Assembly: GCA_946613705.1 (NCBI GenBank)
Contig: CAMOFU010000021.1
Span: 1-17,058 of the forward strand
Source of the DNA: an uncultured Clostridia bacterium
GTDB lineage: Bacteria > Bacillota > Clostridia > Oscillospirales > Ruminococcaceae
DNA length: 17,058 nt
Direction: 5' to 3'
Shown: positions 8,398-15,110 of the stretch, piece by piece
Layout of the letters: every line of letters begins with the position of its first letter
How positions within the stretch are numbered: position 1 is the first letter of the stretch
The notes under the pieces: generated by a model
Told to the model about the DNA's origin: nothing
Databases searched by the model: none
What the model saw: the letters and a program-made list of their open reading frames with translations, nothing else
Program-made: the position numbers and the translations under genes

Positions 8398-8415
8398 TTT
8401 GTGACATTTCACAAA
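8398..8415. promoter_or_regulatory. 18-bp palindrome, candidate CRP/FNR-type operator
   Basis: TTTGTGA-CATT-TCACAAA is a perfect inverted repeat with 7-bp arms. Its centre (8406.5) lies about 70 bases upstream of the predicted pilin transcription start, near the usual position for a class I activator. The arms match TGTGA/TCACA half-sites of the CRP/FNR superfamily, but the spacer is 4 rather than 6 bases between TGTGA and TCACA. The regulator is not identified. Confidence 0.45.
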
Positions 8416-8466
8416 TCGAATGCCGTGAATAGGATAAAATGCCCAATCAGTTTAAATGATTTAACT

Positions 8467-8484
8467 AAAAGCACTCCCGAGGAG
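8467..8484 (-). terminator. Weak candidate terminator after pyruvate kinase
   Basis: Just after the pyk stop, on minus, a 4-bp CTCC/GGAG stem (8474-8477 with 8481-8484, 3-base loop) is followed by TGC and then TTTT (8467-8470). The stem is short. The rest of the gap up to the pilin promoter (about 8373-8466) is AT-rich and holds only the palindrome. Confidence 0.3.
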
Positions 8485-8486
8485 GG

Positions 8487-9917
8487 TCATTTTACCGTTT
8501 CGACCTTCACGAGATTGGTCGTTCCGCTGCGTCCGAGAGGCACTCCCGCGGTGACTACCACAAGCTCGCCCTCTTTAAGATAGCCGAGCTTTTTAGAAAC
8601 GTCTATAGCGTGGGCTATCAGCTCGTCGGTGCTGGTCTTTTCCTCGATGATGCCGGGGCGCACTCCCCACGACATATTCATATGGCGGCAGGTCGTCTCG
8701 TCGGTCGTAAGACCGATGATCGGGCAGTCGGGGCGGAATTTCGAGAGCTGGCGGGCGGTGGCGCCGCTTTTGGTAACGGTCAGGACGGCAGCTGCGCCGA
8801 GGTCGTGGGCGGTGGTGACGGTCGCGTGGGAGATAGCCTCGGTGACCGATTCGCTGCGCGATTCCTCGCGCTGATTGAAGCGCTTGATGTAGTCTATATC
8901 CTTCTCGGTCGTCTCGGCGATGAGCGCCATGGTCTTGACCGCCTCTATCGGGTACGCGCCCGCAGCTGTCTCGCCCGAGAGCATTATCGCGGAGGTGCCG
9001 TCGTAGATCGCGTTCGCAACGTCGGTGATCTCGGCACGGGTCGGGCGGGGATTGGTTATCATCGACTCGAGCATCTGCGTTGCGGTGACTACCTGCTTGC
9101 CGGCATTATATGCCTTATGGATAAGCTCCTTCTGTATCGAGGGTATCTGCTCGAACGGTATCTCAACACCCATATCTCCGCGTGCGACCATGATGCCGTC
9201 GGCAGCGTCGAGTATCTCGTCGATGTTGTCAACGCCCTCTGCGTTCTCGATCTTTGCGATTATGCGGGGGTTGTTCCAGCCGAGCGACTGAGTGAACTTC
9301 CTCAGATATATCACATCTGCCCCCGTGCGCACGAACGAGGCGGCGATGAAGTCAAAGCCCATCTTCGCGCCGAACGCAAGGTCGTCCATATCAGCATCGG
9401 AGATATACGGCATGGAGAGCTTCACTCCCGGGACATTGATGCCCTTGTGATCGGAGAGCCTTCCGCCGTGTCTGACCTCGCAGACGATATCGGTGCCGTT
9501 TATCGCGGTGACCGCGAGCTCGATCACGCCGTCGTTGATGAGTATGCGCGAGCCGACCGAAACGTCCTTGGGCAGATGCTCAAAGGTGATAGACGCGATC
9601 TCGGCGGTGCCCTCAACGTCGCGCGTGGTGAGGGTGAAGCTGTCGCCGTCCTTTATCTCGACGGGCTTATGGTCCTTGAAATCCCGCAGCCTTATCTCGG
9701 GTCCCTTGGTGTCGAGCAGGCAGGCTATGTTGAGCCCCAGCTCCCTGCTGATGCGGCGGACTGTCTCAAAGCGCTGCCTGTGTACCTCGTGCTCCGAGTG
9801 GGAGAAGTTGAACCGCGCCACGTCCATGCCCGAGAGCATCATCTCACGCAGTACATTCTCGTCATCGGTCGAGGGGCCGATGGTGCAGACTATTTTTGTC
9901 TTTCTCATTATTATCAT
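8487..9917 (-). CDS. pyk: Pyruvate kinase
   Basis: The 476-residue enzyme makes pyruvate and ATP from phosphoenolpyruvate and ADP in the last step of glycolysis. It has the full set of signatures: KTKIVCTIGPS at the N terminus, RFNFSHS near 35-41, DTKGPEIR near 69-76, the metal and substrate segment AKIENAEG with its catalytic Lys near 222, ARGDMGVE near 245-252, TQMLESM, and TRAEITDVANAI. The C-terminal regulatory domain ends normally at about 476, without the extra PEP-utiliser domain found in Bacillus-type enzymes. Possible starts are GTG 9920, ATG 9917 and ATG 9908. An AAAGG site lies 7 bases before 9917, so that start was chosen; 9908 would align with the usual MRKTK start. It is transcribed alone from its own promoter. 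Confidence 0.97.
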   Translation of the reverse strand: MIIMRKTKIVCTIGPSTDDENVLREMMLSGMDVARFNFSHSEHEVHRQRFETVRRISRELGLNIACLLDTKGPEIRLRDFKDHKPVEIKDGDSFTLTTRDVEGTAEIASITFEHLPKDVSVGSRILINDGVIELAVTAINGTDIVCEVRHGGRLSDHKGINVPGVKLSMPYISDADMDDLAFGAKMGFDFIAASFVRTGADVIYLRKFTQSLGWNNPRIIAKIENAEGVDNIDEILDAADGIMVARGDMGVEIPFEQIPSIQKELIHKAYNAGKQVVTATQMLESMITNPRPTRAEITDVANAIYDGTSAIMLSGETAAGAYPIEAVKTMALIAETTEKDIDYIKRFNQREESRSESVTEAISHATVTTAHDLGAAAVLTVTKSGATARQLSKFRPDCPIIGLTTDETTCRHMNMSWGVRPGIIEEKTSTDELIAHAIDVSKKLGYLKEGELVVVTAGVPLGRSGTTNLVKVETVK

Positions 9918-9946
9918 CACACTGCCTTTCGGAATATGCTTACATT

Positions 9947-9975
9947 ATTATATAATATATTTCTCCGATAGTCAA
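9947..9975 (-). promoter_or_regulatory. Sigma-A promoter of pyk
   Basis: On minus: -35 TTGACT (9970-9975), 17-bp spacer, -10 TATAAT (9947-9952). The leader is only about 23 bases. It diverges from the plus-strand promoter at 10026-10054. Confidence 0.82.
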
Positions 9976-10025
9976 GATTTGATCTGAAATACGCAGATAA
10001 AAAATAAACTCAAAACCTCTTGTAA

Positions 10026-10054
10026 TTCGCAGGACTTTGTGCTATTATTATAAT
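10026..10054 (+). promoter_or_regulatory. Candidate promoter of the 10086-14925 gene cluster
   Basis: A perfect -10 TATAAT (10049-10054) has a partial -35 TTCGCA (10026-10031) at 17-bp spacing. The first start codon follows 31 bases after the -10. The -35 is the weak part. Confidence 0.55.
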
Positions 10055-10085
10055 GTATCACTATGTAACAAACGGAGGAACTGAT

Positions 10086-10499
10086 ATGGATACCTTTATA
10101 AAGCTGCTCGTTGAGTCGGACGGGAGCAAGATGCAGAACGTTTATACGCCCCTTTCGCTGGGAGTGCATTTTGTGTTCTGTCTGCTGGCGACGGCGCTTT
10201 ACCTGACTATGTACTACCGCCGCGGCTCGCTGCACTATCTGCTGCTGATGTTCGCTATCGACGCTACGCTGATAACGCAGTACTGGACGACATCTATTGC
10301 GATAACGCTGCTCGCTGTTGTGGAGATAGCGCTGATAGGTGCTTCGATCTGGTTTTATATCAAGTATGCCAAAAAGCAGAAGGCAGAGAATGCCGCCAAG
10401 CTCGCCGCCGCCAAGGAAGCCGAGGAGAGAGCAAAGGCTGCCGAGAAGGCTGACGAGGCGGAGAATGACAAGATCGTGGACAATGCGTTCGACGACTGA
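10086..10499 (+). CDS. Small membrane protein with charged helical tail, function unknown
   Basis: This 137-residue protein belongs to no family I recognise. Three hydrophobic segments (about 24-43, 49-67 and 70-93) are followed by KYAKKQK and a tail (95-137) rich in Ala, Lys and Glu. The tail should form a long cytoplasmic helix or coiled coil, and the protein ends in acidic residues. The start at 10086 has GGAGG 7 bases upstream; an in-frame ATG at 10053 falls inside the -10 box and is rejected. The stop codon is part of the ribosome binding site of the next gene, so the two are probably coupled. A scaffold or membrane-adaptor role is only a guess. Confidence 0.75.
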   Translation: MDTFIKLLVESDGSKMQNVYTPLSLGVHFVFCLLATALYLTMYYRRGSLHYLLLMFAIDATLITQYWTTSIAITLLAVVEIALIGASIWFYIKYAKKQKAENAAKLAAAKEAEERAKAAEKADEAENDKIVDNAFDD

Positions 10500-10510
10500 G
10501 GTGCGGGCTT

Positions 10511-11473
10511 ATGAAAACGGTCATACTTGATTCGGAGACGGTCACACGAAACGATGTCTCGCTCGACCGCATCACGGCGCTGGGGGAGACGGTGGTATAC
10601 GGCTACACCCCGAACGAAGAGGTCGCAAGGTGCATCGGCGACGCCGACGCGGTGATCTGCAACAAGTGCCTTATCACACGCGAGGTGTTCGATGCCTGCC
10701 CGAACCTTAAATATGTCGGGCTGTTCGCAACGGGCTACAACAATGTTGACCTTGCTGCGGCGGACGACAGGGGAGCGGTGGTCTGCAATGTACCCGGCTA
10801 TTCCACGAATGCCGTTGCACAGCACACCTTCGCGCTTATCCTTGACCGCTTCAACAGGGCGGCACAGTATGCGGCAGAGGTCGCGGACGGCGCGTGGGTG
10901 GACTACAAGCTGTTCAGCTATTTCGGCATACCTACCTCTGAGCTTGCGGGCAAGACCCTCGGCGTGATCGGCTACGGCGCTATCGGGCGCAAGGTCGCAG
11001 AGATCGCAGGGGCGTTCGGCATGAGGGTCGTGACCCATACACGTTCTCCGCAGAAGGTCAGGGACGGTACGCCCTGTCTCGGCTTTGAGGAGCTGCTCGG
11101 CACGAGCGATATAGTCTCGCTCCACTGCCCGCTCACCGAGGATAACGCGCGGATGATAGATGCACACGCGCTTTCGCTGATGAAGCCCTCGGCGCTGCTG
11201 ATAAACACCGCCCGCGGAGGTCTGATCGACGAGCAGGCGCTCGCCGATGCCCTCAACAGCGGCAGGATAGCGGGTGCTTGCATAGATGCGCTGACCTATG
11301 AGCCGATGCGCGCCGACTGCCCGCTGAGGTCAGCACGGAACTGCACGGTGACCCCGCACGTTGCGTGGGCACCGATCGAGACGAGGGAGCGGCTGATAGG
11401 GCTGGTGGCGGATGCTCTGAAGGCGTGGCAGGACGGAAGCCCGATAAACGTTGTCAACCAAAAGGGAGAATGA
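10511..11473 (+). CDS. D-2-hydroxyacid dehydrogenase (glycerate dehydrogenase / hydroxypyruvate reductase-like)
   Basis: This 320-residue NAD(P)-dependent oxidoreductase of the D-2-hydroxyacid dehydrogenase family interconverts 2-keto acids and D-2-hydroxyacids. The Rossmann motif GYGAIG is at 154-159. The catalytic set is R235 (in NTARGG), E264 (in TYEP) and H283 (in TPHVAWAP). TGYNNVD (74-80) marks the substrate loop. After the second Rossmann strand the sequence is VTHTRSP (174-180): no Asp follows the strand and R178 is present, which often favours NADPH. The exact substrate cannot be read off; glycerate/hydroxypyruvate is my best guess from overall similarity. The GAGG site (10498-10501) overlaps the previous stop codon, and the gene's own stop overlaps the next ribosome binding site region. 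Confidence 0.9.
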   Translation: MKTVILDSETVTRNDVSLDRITALGETVVYGYTPNEEVARCIGDADAVICNKCLITREVFDACPNLKYVGLFATGYNNVDLAAADDRGAVVCNVPGYSTNAVAQHTFALILDRFNRAAQYAAEVADGAWVDYKLFSYFGIPTSELAGKTLGVIGYGAIGRKVAEIAGAFGMRVVTHTRSPQKVRDGTPCLGFEELLGTSDIVSLHCPLTEDNARMIDAHALSLMKPSALLINTARGGLIDEQALADALNSGRIAGACIDALTYEPMRADCPLRSARNCTVTPHVAWAPIETRERLIGLVADALKAWQDGSPINVVNQKGE

Positions 11474-11475
11474 CT

Positions 11476-11997
11476 ATGGCCGAGATGTTTGATCTTTACG
11501 ATGAGGAGCTGCGCCCGCTCGGTATGCAGATAGAGCGCGGCGAGCCGATACCGAGAGGGAAGTACCATATAGTAGTGACGATACTGCCCGTGAGCTTTGA
11601 CAATAAGATACTGATAACCCGCCGCTCCTTCCAAAAGACCTACGGGGGACTGTGGGAGGTGACGACCGGAGCGGTCGTTGCGGGGGAGAGCCCCGTTGAC
11701 GGAGCGGTGCGCGAGCTCGTCGAGGAGACGGGGCTGCACGCGCTCCCGCAGGCGATGGACCACAGAGGGCGGCTGATCTATAAAGGCGGCACTCACAGCC
11801 ATATCGTGATGTTCTATCTCTGGCGGGCAGCTTTTGACGAACGCAGCATCGTCCTCCAGCCCGGGGAGACAGAGGCTGCAAGGCTCGTTTATGCGGGCGA
11901 GATAGAGCGCATGGCAAAGAGCGGCGAGTTCATACCGTTTCTCTATCAGCGCCTTAAAGCCTTCTATCCCGATATCTTCGGGGAGAAGATGCCGTGA
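11476..11997 (+). CDS. Nudix hydrolase (YfcD / IPP-isomerase-like branch)
   Basis: This 173-residue protein has a complete Nudix box at 65-87: G65, E71, then RELVEETGL (79-87). That box binds metal and hydrolyses nucleoside diphosphate-linked compounds. The preceding segment (RGEPIPRGKYH, 21-31, and ITRRS, 47-51) resembles the Nudix branch related to isopentenyl-diphosphate isomerase and YfcD, so the substrate may not be a nucleotide. I chose ATG 11476, which has GGGAG 7 bases upstream. ATG 11470 overlaps the dehydrogenase stop but leaves only 1 base to the same site. The tight spacing suggests co-expression with the dehydrogenase. Substrate unknown. Confidence 0.88.
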   Translation: MAEMFDLYDEELRPLGMQIERGEPIPRGKYHIVVTILPVSFDNKILITRRSFQKTYGGLWEVTTGAVVAGESPVDGAVRELVEETGLHALPQAMDHRGRLIYKGGTHSHIVMFYLWRAAFDERSIVLQPGETEAARLVYAGEIERMAKSGEFIPFLYQRLKAFYPDIFGEKMP

Positions 11998-12048
11998 GGA
12001 GCGGTCGGCTTATAAATATCGTGTACTGAAATGCATAGAAGGATGAGT

Positions 12049-12843
12049 ATGATGAACGAAGGAAGAAAAAGAATAGTAGTAAAGCTGGGTACCTCTACCC
12101 TGACACATAAGACGGGCAAGCTCAATATCAGGCGCATCGAGCGGCTGGTGAAGAATCTTGCCGATCTGCATAACGCGGGGAACGAGCTGCTGATCGTTTC
12201 GAGCGGTGCGGTGGGGCTGGGCATGGCTAAGCTCAACCTGATGCAGAAGCCGCGTGAGACTCCGCTGAAGCAGGCGTGCGCGGCGATAGGTCAGTGCGAG
12301 CTGATGTATTTCTATGACAAGCTGTTTTCAGACTACAGCCTGAATGTGGCGCAGGTGCTGCTGACCAAGTATGTGCTGCTCGAGGACAGGCGGATAAACG
12401 TCCAGAATGCGCTCGAGGAGCTGCTTGCGCACAATGTTATCCCGATCGTCAACGAGAACGATACGGTGGCTATCGATGAGCTGGAGCTTGAGGTCGGCGA
12501 GAACGATTCGCTTGCGGCTACCGTTGCAACGCTTGTGAATGCCGATCTGCTGATAATCATGTCCGACATCGACGGGCTGTACGACTCCGACCCCCGTACC
12601 GATCCCGATGCGAAGCTTATCCCCGTAGTCAGCGCTATAACCGACGAGATCAGGGAGCTGGCGGGAGGTGCGGGCTCAAAGCTCGGAACGGGCGGCATGA
12701 AGACCAAGATCGCCGCCGCCGAGATAGCCAATTCCAACGGGATAGATATGGTGATAGTCAACGGCAGGGATCCCGACAATCTCTATAACGTTTTTGAAAA
12801 GGGCGCAGGCACGCTCTTTAAGGCGCAGCCCCCTAAAAACTGA
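12049..12843 (+). CDS. proB: Glutamate 5-kinase, catalytic domain only
   Basis: This enzyme phosphorylates glutamate to gamma-glutamyl phosphate in the first step of proline synthesis. The 264 residues cover the whole amino-acid-kinase domain: VVKLGTS near 10-16, SSGAVGLG near 51-58, the glutamate-binding loop NENDTVA near 135-141, SDIDGLYDSDP near 172-182, and GTGGMKTK near 213-220. The C-terminal PUA domain present in E. coli ProB (about 100 residues) is absent. AGAAGG (12037-12042) lies 6 bases before ATG 12049 and 9 before ATG 12052; ATG 12031 lies upstream of that site. It follows the Nudix gene by about 50 bases, with no terminator between. Proline feedback may still act through the kinase domain; that is not visible here. 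Confidence 0.95.
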   Translation: MMNEGRKRIVVKLGTSTLTHKTGKLNIRRIERLVKNLADLHNAGNELLIVSSGAVGLGMAKLNLMQKPRETPLKQACAAIGQCELMYFYDKLFSDYSLNVAQVLLTKYVLLEDRRINVQNALEELLAHNVIPIVNENDTVAIDELELEVGENDSLAATVATLVNADLLIIMSDIDGLYDSDPRTDPDAKLIPVVSAITDEIRELAGGAGSKLGTGGMKTKIAAAEIANSNGIDMVIVNGRDPDNLYNVFEKGAGTLFKAQPPKN

Positions 12844-13006
12844 CGATCGAAGGTGAGGGCTTTTGGCGGACACCTCTCTCGGATCCGATCATATCGGACA
12901 GAAAAGGCAGCTGCCGATGACGTGCATCTGCCGGTGATGTTCCTTTCTATAGCGTATACTGTCCATGTGCGGAAAAAGGTGAACTCTTAGGAGGAATAAA
13001 TAAAGA
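12844..13006 (+). other. 163-bp gap between proB and the next gene, with nested inverted repeats
   Basis: The gap contains alternating TCGGA (12879-12883), TCCGA (12884-12888) and TCGGA (12894-12898) units. These can form either a 10-bp palindrome (12879-12888) or a 6-bp stem with a 3-base loop (12884-12898). There is no U-tract, so it is not an evident terminator. The proB frame stays open past its TGA to a TAG at 12988-12990, which touches the AGGAGG of the next gene. A -10-like TATACT at 12955-12960 has no matching -35. Confidence 0.4.
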
Positions 13007-13579
13007 ATGATCGTTTATATTATGGCTGCCCTCCTCGTTGTGCTGATAGTCCTTTTCGTTGTCAATGTCAGGCTGTCCGAGGGCAGGCTGCACCGCATCG
13101 CGGCAGCAGTCAATGTTCTGCTGTTTGCGCTTATCGCTGCCGAAGCGGTGTCAGGTTTTGTCAATTACAGGATAAATATGAGCGAGGCTGACGACCATGT
13201 TTCGATCAGCGGCCTTGCTGTACTCGGCAGCACAAGCTATCTTCGCACCGAGGACGGATATCATCTGTTTTCACAAAGCGCATTCCTATCGCCGCCCACG
13301 GAGTATGCTGTGCCCGAAGAGCAGCTGAAGCTTCCCGGCATCACTAAGTTCTATTCCCCCGTAGTGGTCTATTTCGGCGAGTATGAGAGCACAGACGATG
13401 TGGAGCTTTCGGACGGCAGCTACCCCGTTTGGAGCAATGCCGAGCTTGTCCGTCCCGACCTTGTGCCGTTCGCTGTCATAGCAGTCTTCATAACCGCAGG
13501 AGTGCTGTTTATCGCCGATCTGATAATATTCATCATCGTAATGATAAAACGCAGAGAGAAGGCAGAGCAGCAGCTGTGA
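13007..13579 (+). CDS. Membrane protein of unknown function between proB and proA
   Basis: I do not recognise this 190-residue protein. It has two N-terminal hydrophobic segments (about 2-21 and 31-51), a polar middle part (about 53-150) that should be a loop or domain on one side of the membrane, one C-terminal span (about 151-180), and a basic end KRREKAEQQL. The loop contains SISGLAVLGSTSYL and YSPVVVYFGEYES and has no Cys. AGGAGG (12989-12994) is 12 bases before the ATG, an unusually long spacing, but the bases between include an in-frame stop, so no earlier start is possible. It sits between two proline-pathway genes on the same strand and may be co-transcribed. Any link to proline metabolism is unproven. 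Confidence 0.75.
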   Translation: MIVYIMAALLVVLIVLFVVNVRLSEGRLHRIAAAVNVLLFALIAAEAVSGFVNYRINMSEADDHVSISGLAVLGSTSYLRTEDGYHLFSQSAFLSPPTEYAVPEEQLKLPGITKFYSPVVVYFGEYESTDDVELSDGSYPVWSNAELVRPDLVPFAVIAVFITAGVLFIADLIIFIIVMIKRREKAEQQL

Positions 13580-13612
13580 CAGCACTGCGTGCCGCAAATG
13601 TCCGCTTTACAG

Positions 13613-13642
13613 AAGAATAAGAATAAAAATAAGAATAAGAAT
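13613..13642 (+). repeat. Five-unit hexanucleotide tandem repeat upstream of proA
   Basis: Five head-to-tail copies of AAGAAT, the third being AAAAAT, end 29 bases before the proA start codon. A TTTACA (13606-13611) lies just in front of it, a possible -35, with poor -10 matches inside the repeat. The repeat is outside any coding region. Confidence 0.85.
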
Positions 13643-13671
13643 ACAAAATTATTTATCGGGAGCTGATAACA

Positions 13672-14925
13672 ATGACCTATATCCGGAAGCTTGGAATGAA
13701 TGCCCGCGCCTGCAAGACGGAGCTGGCAAATGCATCGTCGTCACAGAAGAACGATGCACTGTTTGAGATCGCGCATATCCTGCGCAGGTGTGCGCCTAAG
13801 ATCATCGAGGCAAATGCTATCGACCTTGAGAATGCGGTAAGGCGGAATATGTCCGCGTCTATGCAGGACAGGCTGCGCCTCGACGAGAAGCGCATAGAGG
13901 GGATAGCCTCTGCCTGCGAGAAGCTCACCGCCCTTGATGACCCTGTAGGCGAGGTCATCGGAGGGGGTACCCGTCCCAACGGTATGCGCATAACCAAGAT
14001 AAGAGTGCCGATGGGAGTTGTGGGCATGATCTATGAGGCAAGACCGAACGTTACCGTTGACGCGGCGGCGCTTGCTTTGAAAAGCGGCAACTGCGTGATA
14101 CTCCGCGGCGGCAAGGAGGCTATCAATACCAACAAGATGCTCGCCGCCCTTATGCGTCGGGCAGTCGAGACAGCGGGCTTCGATCCCAATATAATCCAGC
14201 TCGTCGAGGATACCGACCGCGGCATAGCAACAGATATGATGCAGGCAAACGGTCTGATAGATGTGCTTATCCCGCGCGGCGGCGCACAGCTCATAAAGGC
14301 GGTAGTGCAGAGCTCCACCGTTCCCGTTATCGAGACGGGGAGCGGAAACTGCCATGTTTATGTTGACGAGAGCGCCGACCTTGATATGGCTGTAAACATC
14401 GTCGATAACGGAAAGACGCAGCGCCCTTCGGTCTGCAATGCTATCGAGACGGTGCTTGTACACCGCGATGTTGCGGACGATTTCCTGCTGATGATGAAGA
14501 ACCGCCTTGACGAGCATAACGTTGAGCTGCGCGGCTGCCCGATCACCAGAATGATACTGGGCGAGGAAAATGTCCGCCCCGCAGATGAGGACGATTATGC
14601 GACTGAGTTCAACGACTATATCCTGGCCGTCAGGGTCGTTGACGATATCGCTCAGGCTATCGAGCATATACAGAAGTATTCGACGGGGCACTCCGAATGC
14701 ATAGTCACCGAGAGCATCTTTGCCGCCGAGGAATTCCAGAAGCGTATAGATGCCGCCTGCGTGTATGTCAACTGCTCGACCCGCTTTACCGACGGCGAGG
14801 AGTTCGGGCTCGGTGCCGAGATAGGTATATCTACTCAGAAGCTGCACGCAAGAGGTCCGATGGGTCTGCGGGAGCTTACCACGATGAAATATCTTATAAA
14901 CGGCAGCGGTCAGATCAGGAGCTGA
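13672..14925 (+). CDS. proA: Gamma-glutamyl phosphate reductase
   Basis: The 417-residue NADPH-dependent enzyme reduces gamma-glutamyl phosphate to glutamate semialdehyde, the second step of proline synthesis. Hallmarks include GVVGMIYEARPNVTVD (115-130), LRGGKEA (144-150), the catalytic Cys C255 in RPSVCNA, and EEFGLGAEIGIST (376-388). Length and both ends are normal. A GGGAG site lies 9 bases before the ATG. It follows proB on the same strand with one unknown membrane gene between them, and a strong terminator follows. The A-rich hexamer repeat just upstream may affect its expression. Confidence 0.97.
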   Translation: MTYIRKLGMNARACKTELANASSSQKNDALFEIAHILRRCAPKIIEANAIDLENAVRRNMSASMQDRLRLDEKRIEGIASACEKLTALDDPVGEVIGGGTRPNGMRITKIRVPMGVVGMIYEARPNVTVDAAALALKSGNCVILRGGKEAINTNKMLAALMRRAVETAGFDPNIIQLVEDTDRGIATDMMQANGLIDVLIPRGGAQLIKAVVQSSTVPVIETGSGNCHVYVDESADLDMAVNIVDNGKTQRPSVCNAIETVLVHRDVADDFLLMMKNRLDEHNVELRGCPITRMILGEENVRPADEDDYATEFNDYILAVRVVDDIAQAIEHIQKYSTGHSECIVTESIFAAEEFQKRIDAACVYVNCSTRFTDGEEFGLGAEIGISTQKLHARGPMGLRELTTMKYLINGSGQIRS

Positions 14926-14942
14926 CCACAGTACGGCATAGT

Positions 14943-14981
14943 ACGGCGGAATGCGGCAGACAGCCGGCATTCCGCCGTTTT
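14943..14981 (+). terminator. Strong rho-independent terminator after proA
   Basis: A perfect 12-bp stem (14943-14954 with 14967-14978), with a further GGC/GCC pairing inside the loop, is followed by TTTT (14978-14981). It closes the gene cluster that begins at 10086. Confidence 0.93.
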
Positions 14982-15025
14982 GCGTGCGTGCATTTTATCT
15001 GCCCGAAAATATTCATCAAAAGGTC

Positions 15026-15054
15026 TTGATTTTTGACGTGGGATATTATATAAT
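15026..15054 (+). promoter_or_regulatory. Sigma-A promoter of pgk
   Basis: -35 TTGATT (15026-15031), 17-bp spacer, -10 TATAAT (15049-15054). A TTGACG at about 15034 is too close to the -10 to serve. The leader to the chosen start is about 50 bases. Confidence 0.78.
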
Positions 15055-15110
15055 AAAAAGGTAGGAATTCGGCTATGCCCGAAAATTTTATAATGAGAGG
15101 ATGTCAGACT

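Noticed and set aside
8281..8412. N-terminal extension of the pilin to 8412
   Set aside because: It would begin upstream of the consensus promoter and place 44 residues before a normal prepilin leader; GGAGG supports 8280.
8610..9971. 453-codon open frame on plus, opposite pyruvate kinase
   Set aside because: It is antisense to an unmistakable pyk, has no recognisable family features and arises from the codon bias of the opposite strand.
12863..12937. 24-codon TTG-start frame with an AAGG 9 bases upstream in the proB gap
   Set aside because: Very short, rare start codon, no recognisable peptide; could easily be chance.
12844..13006. T-box or other amino-acid riboswitch between the proline genes
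   Set aside because: The gap is short and I find no T-box sequence, no antiterminator and no terminator with a U-tract.
13741..14970. 409-codon open frame on minus, opposite proA
   Set aside because: Antisense shadow of proA; it also runs through the terminator hairpin and has no protein family character.
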